8,325 bases of DNA from an uncultured Clostridia bacterium (GCA_947177545.1 CAMWVF010000031.1:1-8325), one strand, 5' to 3'. Positions 1 to 6,823 are shown, numbered from the stretch's first letter. Numbers and translations: made by a program. The notes: a model not told the origin generated them from the letters alone.

Positions 1-476
1 GGCGCGTTTGTACCCACAACGATATGACCGCAGTTTCTGCACTCCCAGACCTTGCCCTCGCTCTTTTTAAAGACCTCCTGCGCCTCAACGTTGTGAAGCA
101 GAGCGCGGTAACGCTCCTCATGGCGCTTTTCGATAGCTCCCACTGCACGGAATTTTTTCGCAAGCTCCGTGAAGCCCTCCGCTTCGGCAGTCTTGGCGAA
201 ATCCTCATACATATCAGTCCACTCAAAGTTCTCGCCGTCAGCAGCCGCGCCGAGGTTTTCAGCTGTACTGCCAATGCCGTTTAATTCCTTGAACCACATT
301 TTAGCGTGTTCCTTTTCATTGTCCGCCGTTTTCAGAAATATTGCGGATATCTGCTCAAAGCCCTCTTTCTTAGCCTTTGAAGCGAAATATGTATACTTAT
401 TCCTTGCCTGTGACTCCCCTGCGAAAGCAGCCTCGAGATTTTTTTCGGTCTGCGTGCCTGCATACTTGTTTGCCAT
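1..476 (-). CDS. rbr: Rubrerythrin, C-terminal end cut by window edge
   Basis: Rubrerythrin is a cytoplasmic non-haem iron protein that reduces hydrogen peroxide in anaerobes, taking electrons through a C-terminal rubredoxin domain. 158 complete codons are visible of a usual length near 190. The N-terminal ferritin-like four-helix domain (about residues 8-135) starts with the family motif around E21 (AAFAGES). It has the two diiron ExxH motifs, E54-H57 and E116-H119, and a further acidic pair at E91/D92. The rubredoxin domain begins at residue 144 with C146 and C149; its second Cys pair lies beyond position 1. The ATG at 474-476 follows a GGAGG ribosome site 8 nt upstream. The gene has its own predicted promoter and a long inverted repeat upstream. 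Family identity is secure; the exact electron donor cannot be told from sequence. Confidence 0.96.
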   Translation of the reverse strand, partial: MANKYAGTQTEKNLEAAFAGESQARNKYTYFASKAKKEGFEQISAIFLKTADNEKEHAKMWFKELNGIGSTAENLGAAADGENFEWTDMYEDFAKTAEAEGFTELAKKFRAVGAIEKRHEERYRALLHNVEAQEVFKKSEGKVWECRNCGHIVVGTNA

Positions 477-508
477 AAAAAATTCCTCCGATTTCAAAAT
501 TTATATTA

Positions 509-610
509 ATCCTGATCACCAATGAAAAGTGTATAAAAAGTCAGGCAAAAATTTGCATATATGATTTTAGCGCAGATTTTTTATTTACACTTTTCGTTGG
601 TGATCAGGAT
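509..610. repeat. 25-bp inverted repeat in rubrerythrin leader
   Basis: The arms 509-533 and 586-610 are complementary at 24 of 25 positions (the exception is 523 opposite 596) and enclose a 52-bp AT-rich loop. Each arm contains the self-complementary hexamer TGATCA. On the minus strand the upstream arm starts 2 bp after the predicted -10 box, at or just before the expected transcription start, so the rubrerythrin mRNA would begin with a long stem-loop. No run of T follows either arm, so a normal intrinsic terminator is unlikely. It may be a paired operator, an mRNA-stabilising stem, or the remnant of a small mobile repeat. I do not recognise the family. Confidence 0.75.
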
Positions 611-611
611 A

Positions 612-640
612 AGTATATCATATTTTGCGGTCAAAAGCAA
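612..640 (-). promoter_or_regulatory. Predicted promoter for rubrerythrin
   Basis: On the minus strand TATACT at 612-617 is preceded by TG with one intervening base, an extended -10 element. TTGCTT at 635-640 lies 17 bp upstream as a weak -35. Initiation would fall at about 605-606, giving a leader of about 130 nt that includes the inverted repeat. A competing candidate, TTTTCA and TATAAA also 17 bp apart, lies in and after the arm nearer the gene and would give a much shorter leader. Confidence 0.5.
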
Positions 641-720
641 TTGGCAATCATGCCCAACTTTTTCGTGGTTTTGCACAAAGTAAAATATACGCTATCGGAG
701 TTTGACAAATTTACAGGGCG

Positions 721-1581
721 TTATTTTCTCCACCGCTTCAGATTCGGGAAGGTTTTCATCATCTCCGCCCTTGCCTCGTCGGGGGTAAGGTTCGTCCCGT
801 CCTCCCTGTTCATTTCGTCAAGGAACTGCAAATTGCTTTCTATCATTTCCTCCATAGTCTCGTCCTTTGAGAATTTTCCGTCAGGGAAACAGTATTTGCA
901 GTATTCGCTGTTGGGACTGCCGTCCGCGTTCTTTCCGAAAAGCTCCGGCTGCATATTCATTCCGCAGCTTTGACATACATAAGTATCCATGTGATAGCCT
1001 CCTGTAACTTCAATAATATTATTATCGGGGTCGGTAAGGTGAAAATAGTGATATGTGGGGTATGCCTCGCGTATCTCGGTAACATGACCGATATTCAGGG
1101 ACATTACCCGCTCATGCTCCATAGCCAAGTCCTCCACCCAGTAGTTCTGCACAAACTTGTATGGACTGTCAAGGTCGGTGCAGTGTCCGATAAGATTGCT
1201 TTCGTTCATAAGGGAAATGCACTTGTTGTCAAAATAGAACGAAACGAATTTGTTTCCGCTTCGGCAGCGTCCGTCTGCCGTTACACGGAGAAATTTTTCG
1301 TAGAACTCCACGGACTTTTCAAAATCCTTTACCACAAGGTAAACGCTGCCCAAGTGCAGAGGGTTTGGGTTTTCATCAGCAGGGACGTTCCTAAGCAGAA
1401 TGGTATCGGTGGAAACGTCGAACAGTTCGCTCATGCGGATAATTTTATCCACATCTGGGACAGCTTGTCCCAGCTCCCATTTTGAAATTGACTGTCTTGA
1501 TACCTCCAAAAATTCTGCAAAACGTTCCTGCGTAAGCCCCTTTTCGATACGCAGCTTTTGTATCTGCTCGCCTATTGTCAT
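721..1581 (-). CDS. HTH-VOC-zinc-ribbon three-domain protein
   Basis: A 286-residue cytoplasmic protein that is probably a DNA-binding regulator with a small-molecule or metal-binding module. Residues 4-60 form an Xre/Cro-type helix-turn-helix (recognition region SRQSISKWELG, about 29-39). Residues 75-196 form a VOC (glyoxalase/bleomycin-resistance) domain with the typical start LHLGSVYLVV and the C-terminal strand NIIEVTGG, whose E191 sits where the family usually has a metal ligand. Residues 200-286 carry C203/C206 and C228/C231, resembling the putative zinc-ribbon domain often attached to such proteins. An ATG at 1600-1602 would add 7 residues, but the -10 box at 1617-1622 would leave only about an 8-nt leader. 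I prefer the ATG at 1579-1581, which begins with the common MTIGEQI start. The effector and target genes are unknown, and no enzyme activity can be assigned. Confidence 0.88.
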   Translation of the reverse strand: MTIGEQIQKLRIEKGLTQERFAEFLEVSRQSISKWELGQAVPDVDKIIRMSELFDVSTDTILLRNVPADENPNPLHLGSVYLVVKDFEKSVEFYEKFLRVTADGRCRSGNKFVSFYFDNKCISLMNESNLIGHCTDLDSPYKFVQNYWVEDLAMEHERVMSLNIGHVTEIREAYPTYHYFHLTDPDNNIIEVTGGYHMDTYVCQSCGMNMQPELFGKNADGSPNSEYCKYCFPDGKFSKDETMEEMIESNLQFLDEMNREDGTNLTPDEARAEMMKTFPNLKRWRK

Positions 1582-1616
1582 ATCCTTTCGACCGCCTTTC
1601 ATTTTATTGTGTCTTT

Positions 1617-1622
1617 ATTATA
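1617..1622 (-). promoter_or_regulatory. -10 box for the HTH-VOC gene
   Basis: A perfect TATAAT lies on the minus strand 36 bp before the preferred start codon. I see no good -35 at 16-18 bp (the 17-bp position reads TAGATT). The promoter may therefore be weak or activator dependent. Its position argues for the shorter translation start. Confidence 0.5.
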
Positions 1623-1681
1623 CTGCATAATTTCAAAAAAATCTACCAATCCGAATTGGAACTTTCGCAACTGTCGGTTGA

Positions 1682-1713
1682 CAAAAAAGGCGGGGAAAAA
1701 TCCCTCGCCTTTT
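1682..1713 (-). terminator. Intrinsic terminator after amt-PII
   Basis: On the minus strand AAAGGCG, a bulged A, GGG, a six-base loop, then CCC and CGCCTTT form a GC-rich hairpin that runs into TTTTTTG. It starts 10 bp after the amt stop codon. T residues also follow the stem on the plus strand, so it could work in both directions, but only minus-strand genes flank it. Confidence 0.85.
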
Positions 1714-1723
1714 GTTTGAAAAT

Positions 1724-3466
1724 TTATTCCGCGTCCTGCAAAGCGTCGTAGCCGCTTTCGCCTGTGCGCACTCTGATAACGTCCTCAACGTCGTAAACAA
1801 AAATCTTTCCGTCGCCGATGTGTCCCGTGTAGAGAGCCTTTCTTGCCGCTTCCACAACCGTATCAACGGGTACTTTAGATACCACAACTTCAACTTTTAC
1901 CTTTGGCAGCAGCGTTGCTTCAACGGGTACTCCGCGGTACATTTCCCCTGCGCCCTTCTGTGTTCCGCAGCCAAGAACCTGCGTTACCGTAAAGCCTGTT
2001 ACGCCTACATTGCTAAGTTCACGCTTAAGCACTTCAAACTTGTTTTGTTTGCACACAATGGAAATTCTTGTATATTTATTTTTCTCAGTACTGCTCCGCT
2101 CGATATTTGGTCTTTCCGCAATTTTTATTTCTGCCGGAACTTCCTCCGGAGCATTTTCCTCGCTTGTCTTGCCTGTGAAAATTGAGATAGAGTTAGGCAT
2201 AAAGTCCGCATAAGAGGATACAAGACCGTGCTCTGTAACGTCCAAACCGCGTGTCTCTTCTTCAACAGAAGCGCGGAGACCGATTGTGTGCTTGATAACA
2301 AGGAATGTAATAGTTATAGCAACAGCAGTCCAAGCCGCTACTGCAAGTACAGCAAGAGCCTGCAAGCCAAGCTGGCTGAAGCCGCCGCCGTAGAAAAGTC
2401 CGTTTATTTCGCAGTCGGGAGCGGAGGTCGTTGCAAAAAGACCGACTGCAAGAGTACCCCATATACCGTTCATCATATGTACCGCAACTGCGCCCACAGG
2501 GTCGTCAATGTGGAGCTTCTGATCGAGAAGCCATACGCCGAATATTACCAGAAGTCCCGAAACGATTCCAACCATTGCAGAGCCGAAGCAGTCCATTACA
2601 TCGCAGCCTGCGGTGATACCGACAAGTCCAGCCAAAGAAGCGTTAAGACACATTGAAACGTCGGGCTTGCCGTACTTTACCCATGTAAAAATCATGCATA
2701 CAAGAGTTGCAACTGCGGGAGCTACAGTTGTTGTAAGAAATATTGAGCCAAGCTGCGGGAGCGATGTTGCAGCCGCGCCGTTAAATCCGTACCAGCCGAA
2801 CCACAGGATAAAGCAGCCAAGCGCGCCAAGCGTCAGGGAGTGTCCCGGGATAGCGTTTACCTTTGTGACCTTGCCCGTTTTTTTGTCTGTAACAAACTTG
2901 CCGATACGCGGTCCGAGAATTTTTGCGCCGATAAGCGCGGAAACGCCGCCTACCATGTGTATCGCACAGGAGCCTGCAAAATCGTGGAAGCCAAGCTGTG
3001 CGAGCCAGCCGCCGCCCCATATCCAGTGTGCTTCAATGGGGTATATCAGCGCGCTGATAATGCCAGAATAGATACAGTAGGAAAGGAACTTTGTTCTTTC
3101 CGCCATTGCGCCCGAAACAATTGTCGCTGTTGTTGCGCAGAAAACCATGTTGAAAACAAACGCCGACCAGTCGAAATTTTCATATGCCGTAAATATGTCA
3201 AATCCCGGCTTGCCGATAAGACCCGCAACGTCCTCGCCGAAAAGCAGTCCGAAGCCGATAAGAATGAACATCGGCACGCCTATACAGAAGTCCATAAGGT
3301 TTTTCATGATGATGTTTGCTGCGTTTTTCGCGCGGGTGAAGCCTGTCTCCACCATTGCGAAGCCTGCCTGCATAAAGAATACCAGTGCCGCGCCGATCAA
3401 AAACCATACTGCGAAAACCTCGCTTGTGACCGCGCCCGAAATCGTGTCAATAATATTTGCGTCCAT
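1724..3466 (-). CDS. amt: Ammonium transporter Amt fused to PII regulator
   Basis: A 580-residue membrane protein that conducts ammonium and carries its own regulator. Residues 15-425 are the Amt/MEP/Rh channel with about eleven hydrophobic segments. The pore twin histidines are H170 (GSCAIH) and H330 (VAVH), and D162 is the usual conserved pore-side aspartate (HDFAG). After a Glu/Pro-rich linker (about 430-464), residues 465-576 form a complete PII (GlnB/GlnK) domain. Its T-loop GAGEMYRG places Y510 at the tyrosine that is uridylylated in enterobacterial PII, and TGHIGDGKIFV (547-557) is the PII C-terminal signature near the nucleotide pocket. In ordinary systems GlnK is a separate protein that plugs the channel; here it is tethered. 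AGGAGGG lies 7 nt before the ATG. A consensus promoter and an antitermination-type leader precede the gene, and a terminator follows it. Confidence 0.96.
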   Translation of the reverse strand: MDANIIDTISGAVTSEVFAVWFLIGAALVFFMQAGFAMVETGFTRAKNAANIIMKNLMDFCIGVPMFILIGFGLLFGEDVAGLIGKPGFDIFTAYENFDWSAFVFNMVFCATTATIVSGAMAERTKFLSYCIYSGIISALIYPIEAHWIWGGGWLAQLGFHDFAGSCAIHMVGGVSALIGAKILGPRIGKFVTDKKTGKVTKVNAIPGHSLTLGALGCFILWFGWYGFNGAAATSLPQLGSIFLTTTVAPAVATLVCMIFTWVKYGKPDVSMCLNASLAGLVGITAGCDVMDCFGSAMVGIVSGLLVIFGVWLLDQKLHIDDPVGAVAVHMMNGIWGTLAVGLFATTSAPDCEINGLFYGGGFSQLGLQALAVLAVAAWTAVAITITFLVIKHTIGLRASVEEETRGLDVTEHGLVSSYADFMPNSISIFTGKTSEENAPEEVPAEIKIAERPNIERSSTEKNKYTRISIVCKQNKFEVLKRELSNVGVTGFTVTQVLGCGTQKGAGEMYRGVPVEATLLPKVKVEVVVSKVPVDTVVEAARKALYTGHIGDGKIFVYDVEDVIRVRTGESGYDALQDAE

Positions 3467-3500
3467 GTTGAATCCCTCCTAAAATTATACACACGAAATG

Positions 3501-3545
3501 CAAAAACGCTGTAAGCAACTGCTCCATTGCAGCGTGCTTACAGCG
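3501..3545 (-). terminator. Leader terminator (attenuator) before amt-PII
   Basis: The minus strand forms an 11-bp perfect stem (CGCTGTAAGCA, 3535-3545, with TGCTTACAGCG, 3507-3517), capped by the CTGC/GCAG hairpin at 3519-3532 and followed at once by TTTTTG. It lies between the promoter and the amt start codon, so it must be bypassed for the gene to be expressed. Its 5' arm overlaps the 3' arm of an upstream hairpin (3540-3544), so the two cannot form together. Confidence 0.88.
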
Positions 3546-3555
3546 CCCTTGCTGT
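3519..3555 (-). promoter_or_regulatory. ANTAR-type dual-hexaloop antitermination element
   Basis: Two adjacent hairpins are seen in the amt leader. P1 (3540-3555) has stem ACAGC/GCTGT and hexaloop AAGGGC. P2 (3519-3532) has stem CTGC/GCAG and hexaloop AATGGA. A 7-nt linker separates them. Both loops have A at position 1 and G at position 4, the signature recognised by ANTAR-domain RNA-binding antiterminators such as EutV. P1 competes with the terminator for the segment 3540-3544, so binding that stabilises P1 and P2 would block termination. The structure is read directly; assignment to an ANTAR protein is by family knowledge. No ANTAR gene lies in the window. Confidence 0.82.
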
Positions 3556-3568
3556 TTTCTATGGTTTT

Positions 3569-3597
3569 ATTATATAACATCTGCACTCGTTTGTCAA
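3569..3597 (-). promoter_or_regulatory. Consensus vegetative promoter for amt-PII
   Basis: TTGACA (3592-3597) and TATAAT (3569-3574) are separated by exactly 17 bp on the minus strand, a perfect match to the housekeeping sigma-factor consensus. Initiation is expected at about 3562, placing the two-hairpin element almost at the 5' end of the transcript. Such a strong, apparently unregulated promoter fits control after initiation by the leader terminator. Confidence 0.9.
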
Positions 3598-3630
3598 GGC
3601 TTTTTTTGAAATTTATGCAATATTATCTTT

Positions 3631-3688
3631 ATAAACTTGCATTTTGTATTATTTTTGTTACAATAATCAAAATATATTGCAAGTTTAT
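3631..3688. repeat. AT-rich inverted repeat upstream of amt promoter
   Basis: ATAAACTTGCA (3631-3641) and its perfect complement TGCAAGTTTAT (3678-3688) flank a second shorter inverted pair, ATTATT and AATAAT, giving an extended imperfect hairpin. It lies 34 bp upstream of the amt -35. It could be a regulator-binding site or a structural by-product of an AT-rich intergenic region. The rest of 3601-3756 shows no gene. Confidence 0.45.
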
Positions 3689-3756
3689 GTATATCAAGTT
3701 GCAAATTAGAATATTCTTACCATTAGCTTGGATTTCAAGCAACAGACGGCAATGCG

Positions 3757-3797
3757 ACAAAGAGTGCAAAGCCGTGTTTATACAGCTTTGCACTCTT
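3757..3797 (-). terminator. Hairpin terminator after the peptidase gene
   Basis: A 13-bp perfect stem (3760-3772 with 3785-3797, AAGAGTGCAAAGC) encloses a 12-base loop and begins 10 bp past the peptidase stop codon. The trailing T run on the minus strand is short (CTCTTTGTC), so termination may be partial, but position and stem strength fit the end of the two-gene unit. Confidence 0.65.
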
Positions 3798-3806
3798 GTA
3801 AGTATA

Positions 3807-4928
3807 TTAATTTTCGGGCATTTCCTCCGCGGAATTATCGTCTGAATACGGCTCTGTCTCTGTTTCCGAGGTCATCTCCGTTTCGGGTGACGTTTCTGTT
3901 TCCGTCTCTGTTTCCGTGACAGTTTCGGGGACAGTGGTCTCAACCCTCTTTGCAGGCTCATAACTGCCGCTGTCGGGCAAGATAACGATAGCCTGACGGT
4001 ACATCTGCTCGTATCTCGTCTCAAACCTGTTGATGTTATAGTCGATTATCCCTTTCATTGGGTCGTTGAGTGTAACCAGATCGCCGCTCATATTAAACCC
4101 CGCCAGCACAAAGCAATGCTCGTTTAAGTACCAGTCCAGCTGCTCACCCGTGGCATTGTCGTACCATGTTTCGTAGTACTCGGGTTCTATCATGCCGTCC
4201 GTCGCCCAGCACAGGACGGGAGTACCCTCCGCAAGATAATCGTACAGCACGTCGGGGTGTGAACCCGAAATATTTTTTACCGTAAACCCGCCGCCGTGAT
4301 CCGCGATATAAGCGTTCGCCGCCTTTTCGATAGCATTGGCAAAGCAGCCGTACCCTCTGCTGAAAGGGTCGCCGATAAAGTAATCGAAAAAGCTGTCCTT
4401 GTAGGTCTTGCCGTCCTCGGTACGGGCGTTGCCCCAACTTACAGGGAGGTAATTTCTTGCAAGGTCGGTCTTGTCCGCGTCGAAGCCGCAGTACCGCAGA
4501 AGAATGGTAAGTGCGGTAATCTCACAGCCCACAGGCAGCTCGGGGATCTGCAAAATGTTCTCCATGTCAATGTATACGGAATTATTGTCGTAATCCTTTC
4601 GGACGCGGCTTGTTATGATAGTCCTGCTTGCGGAAGTCTCGGCAGTACTGTCCGTACTGCCGCTCTCATCGGGAGGAACGGTCTCGGAGGTCTCCATGCT
4701 TTTCGGAAACTGCATTTCCGTTTCGGGGACAGTGGTCTGCTCCCCCTCTGTTTCGGACTCTGAAGATGCGCTGTATGTATAATCGTCCAACGGCATATCC
4801 GCGCTTACGGTATCTGACTCAAACCTGCCCGTTACCGCCATTAAAACCACCGCCAGCAAAATTATCAGCAGTACTGAAAGCAAGGTCAGCCGAATAATAA
4901 GCGCGTTGGTTATCTTTGTCTTTTTCAA
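3807..4928 (-). CDS. Membrane-anchored C39-family cysteine peptidase
   Basis: A 373-residue protein with a basic N-terminus and one hydrophobic segment (about 10-32) that would anchor it with its bulk outside the cell. A Ser/Thr/Glu-rich linker (about 35-105) leads to a peptidase C39-like domain (about 116-318). The catalytic set is visible: Q127 (LQIPELP), C135 (VGCEITA), H271 (EHCFVLAGF) and D289 (NDP). A Thr/Glu tail follows. The C39_2-type domain occurs in many secreted Firmicute proteins of unknown substrate; no ABC exporter is attached, so it is not a bacteriocin processing transporter. An in-frame ATG at 4932-4934 is 1 nt from the AAAGGAG site (4936-4942), too close. The TTG at 4926-4928 has 7-nt spacing and gives MKKTKIT, so I chose it. 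It lies 59 bp after the pseudokinase gene, with no promoter seen between them. Confidence 0.86.
   Translation of the reverse strand: MKKTKITNALIIRLTLLSVLLIILLAVVLMAVTGRFESDTVSADMPLDDYTYSASSESETEGEQTTVPETEMQFPKSMETSETVPPDESGSTDSTAETSASRTIITSRVRKDYDNNSVYIDMENILQIPELPVGCEITALTILLRYCGFDADKTDLARNYLPVSWGNARTEDGKTYKDSFFDYFIGDPFSRGYGCFANAIEKAANAYIADHGGGFTVKNISGSHPDVLYDYLAEGTPVLCWATDGMIEPEYYETWYDNATGEQLDWYLNEHCFVLAGFNMSGDLVTLNDPMKGIIDYNINRFETRYEQMYRQAIVILPDSGSYEPAKRVETTVPETVTETETETETSPETEMTSETETEPYSDDNSAEEMPEN
3922..4738. repeat. 19-bp direct repeat flanking the peptidase domain
   Basis: An identical 19-bp stretch occurs at 3922-3940 and 4720-4738, both coding for the same Thr-Val-Pro-Glu-Thr linker motif. 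The copies are 798 bp apart, exactly 266 codons, so recombination between them would remove the catalytic domain in frame. It reflects duplicated low-complexity linker sequence on each side of the domain. Confidence 0.8.
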
Positions 4929-4955
4929 AAGCATACTCCTTTACGGCGTTATTAT

Positions 4956-4983
4956 TATACCCCCGCCAAACAGCAGGGGTATA
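4956..4983 (-). repeat. Hairpin between pseudokinase and peptidase genes
   Basis: An 8-bp perfect stem (TATACCCC and GGGGTATA, arms 4956-4963 and 4976-4983) has a 12-base loop and lies in the 59-bp gap of the two-gene unit. The transcript continues into AATAATAACG with no T run, so it is unlikely to terminate. It may be a processing or stabilising stem that sets different levels of the two products. Confidence 0.5.
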
Positions 4984-4987
4984 TGCG

Positions 4988-6820
4988 TTAATCATATATC
5001 TGTATTGTTATGTCAGGCTCGTTTGTCATATAGGTCTCCTCGGTAGTTACGGGAGGGTCGGTAGGAATATCCGGCATTTCCGTAACTGGAGGCTCAGTCT
5101 CCGTAGGCTCTGTCTCGGTCTTGGGAGGATTTTTGGCAACAAATACCGTAAGTATCTCTCCCGCCTCAACGTCTATCTTCTCGCCCGGCTCCTTGCTTAG
5201 GTCATCGACATAACCCTCTAAGGTATCCTCGGTCTCGACCTCCTGTTCCTCGTACTTTATTCCCAATTCGCCCAGCTTTGCAAAATAGTCCTTCTTTGAA
5301 AGACCCAAAAAATCAGGTATAACTATATATTTCGGACCCAGACTTACCTTTACGGTGATCTCCGTACCGTCGGGGTAGGTCTCTCTTTCCGCTATCGACT
5401 GCTCGAATATCTGACCCTTTGGATAAGTGTCGTTATATTCGTATTCCGCCGTAAAAATAAGGTTGCTGTAAGCGTCCGACTTGCTTATAACGTCGTAATT
5501 CCTGCCCGTCAGGTCGTTCATAACATAGACCATAGCGTTTGCCGTTGTGGAAACGGGAGCGGTCAAAGGCGGTTCAGTCATAGGCTCAAGACTTATTGAG
5601 GTCGTCTCGGAATAGCTGCCGTCATAATCTGAAATTGCGGAAATACCCGTCGTATTCGGTCTCGATCCGCTGCTCATGTCTTCAAGCTTGATTATCATAA
5701 ATATCATTAAAAAGCCCAGTATAAGGATTACAGCAATAACCGCAATAAACACGCCGTGTCTGCTTGGAGGGGCTTTTTTCTTTTTGCTCCCCGCGGACAT
5801 ATGCTGCCTCGGGATAGATATAGTCTGTGTGCTTGAAGAGGAAAGCCTTACAGAGCCGTATTCGGGCTGCTCAAAAAGCTGGGTCACAAGCTCGGTAATT
5901 GTCTGTATCCTTACTTCGCCGCTCATGCACATACCGTTCATAATGACCTTGGAAACGTTCCTCGGGATATTGGGATTTACTTTTGCAGGCTCTATAAGGT
6001 TGTCGCTGGACTTCCTGCTTGCGGCGTCCGTGGGGACAACACCCGTAAGTATTCTGTACAAAAGCGCTGAAATGCCGTAAACGTCCGTCCATGTACCCTG
6101 CCAGTTGTTGGAGCTGTACTGCTCGGGAGCGGCATAGCCGTTGTAAAGCTCGGGAACAAGCTCGGTGTTTGCTGTTCTTGCGTCCGCAATGCAGAAGCCT
6201 ATGAGCTTAAGTTCGCCCTTGTCGGTGATAAATATGTTTTCTGGGGAAAGTCCTCGGTGGACAAGCCCCGCATTGTGGACAAGGGAAAGTGTCGTAAATA
6301 TAGGAGGAAAAAGACGTTTTACTTCGTCCCATGTTAATTCTCCCGAATTTTGTTTGAGGTACTCACCCAAGGTCTGACCCTCAAGCAAAGCGAACACCGC
6401 ATATGCTGTGTTATTGTCGCCAAACATATCTATAGCGGCGTTGACGTGGTTGAGAGTGCGCATTTTGGAGAGGGTCTTGTTAAGCTCCACAAACTCGGAC
6501 AAAAAGGTCTTGTACTGCGGCATATACCTCGGGTCGACTTTTATAACGGGACTGTTTTTCTCTCTTTCGCAGAGCGAATCGGGCATATACTCCTTAATAG
6601 TTACCTTCGTCTCGGTAATAGTATCAAAAGCGATATAGCAGGCGCTTTCTCCGTTGTATGACCGGAGCTTGCCGACAATATACCTGTCGTTCAGCATAGT
6701 CCCGGGTTCAAGATAAGACGGAAGATGGGGCGCGCCCACTCTGTAGCCGCAGTTACGGCAAGTCTCGGCGTTTTCTTCGATAGGCTCCATACAGCCGTAG
6801 CAAAGATTTAAACGATCCAA
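4988..6820 (-). CDS. Zinc-ribbon pseudokinase with PASTA domains
   Basis: A 610-residue single-pass membrane protein built like PknB/PrkC wall-sensing kinases. An N-terminal zinc ribbon has C7/C10 and C21/C24. A kinase-like domain (about 47-316) keeps the ATP-site lysine K76 (VTIKEY), N195 (SPEN), the APE motif (231-233) and D247 (DVYG). The HRD motif reads H188-R189-G190 and DFG reads G208-F209-C210, so both the catalytic base and the metal-binding aspartate are missing, and the glycine-rich loop is degenerate. Phosphotransfer by the usual mechanism is not expected. After a basic stretch (346-349) and a membrane segment (357-378), two PASTA-like domains (about 428-495 and 497-564) would face the wall, followed by a Thr/Glu/Pro tail. 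The start is the TTG at 6818-6820, 7 nt after AGGAGG; an upstream ATG at 6883 lies inside the promoter. The binding partner is unknown. Confidence 0.9.
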   Translation of the reverse strand: MDRLNLCYGCMEPIEENAETCRNCGYRVGAPHLPSYLEPGTMLNDRYIVGKLRSYNGESACYIAFDTITETKVTIKEYMPDSLCEREKNSPVIKVDPRYMPQYKTFLSEFVELNKTLSKMRTLNHVNAAIDMFGDNNTAYAVFALLEGQTLGEYLKQNSGELTWDEVKRLFPPIFTTLSLVHNAGLVHRGLSPENIFITDKGELKLIGFCIADARTANTELVPELYNGYAAPEQYSSNNWQGTWTDVYGISALLYRILTGVVPTDAASRKSSDNLIEPAKVNPNIPRNVSKVIMNGMCMSGEVRIQTITELVTQLFEQPEYGSVRLSSSSTQTISIPRQHMSAGSKKKKAPPSRHGVFIAVIAVILILGFLMIFMIIKLEDMSSGSRPNTTGISAISDYDGSYSETTSISLEPMTEPPLTAPVSTTANAMVYVMNDLTGRNYDVISKSDAYSNLIFTAEYEYNDTYPKGQIFEQSIAERETYPDGTEITVKVSLGPKYIVIPDFLGLSKKDYFAKLGELGIKYEEQEVETEDTLEGYVDDLSKEPGEKIDVEAGEILTVFVAKNPPKTETEPTETEPPVTEMPDIPTDPPVTTEETYMTNEPDITIQIYD

Positions 6821-6823
6821 ATT

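Noticed and set aside
509..610. Reading the long inverted repeat as an intrinsic terminator
   Set aside because: The loop is 52 bases and neither arm is followed by a T run.
3484..3489. Second TATAAT on the minus strand just before the amt ribosome site
   Set aside because: No -35 at proper spacing and no TG extension. It would bypass the leader terminator but looks like chance in AT-rich DNA.
3645..3662. Possible GlnR/TnrA nitrogen box (TGT...ACA)
   Set aside because: The half-sites are one base too far apart and the fifth position is not A, so it does not fit the known consensus.
3807..4928. Bacteriocin-maturation role for the C39 domain
   Set aside because: No ABC transporter domains are attached and no leader peptide or bacteriocin gene is nearby. 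The architecture fits a stand-alone surface peptidase.
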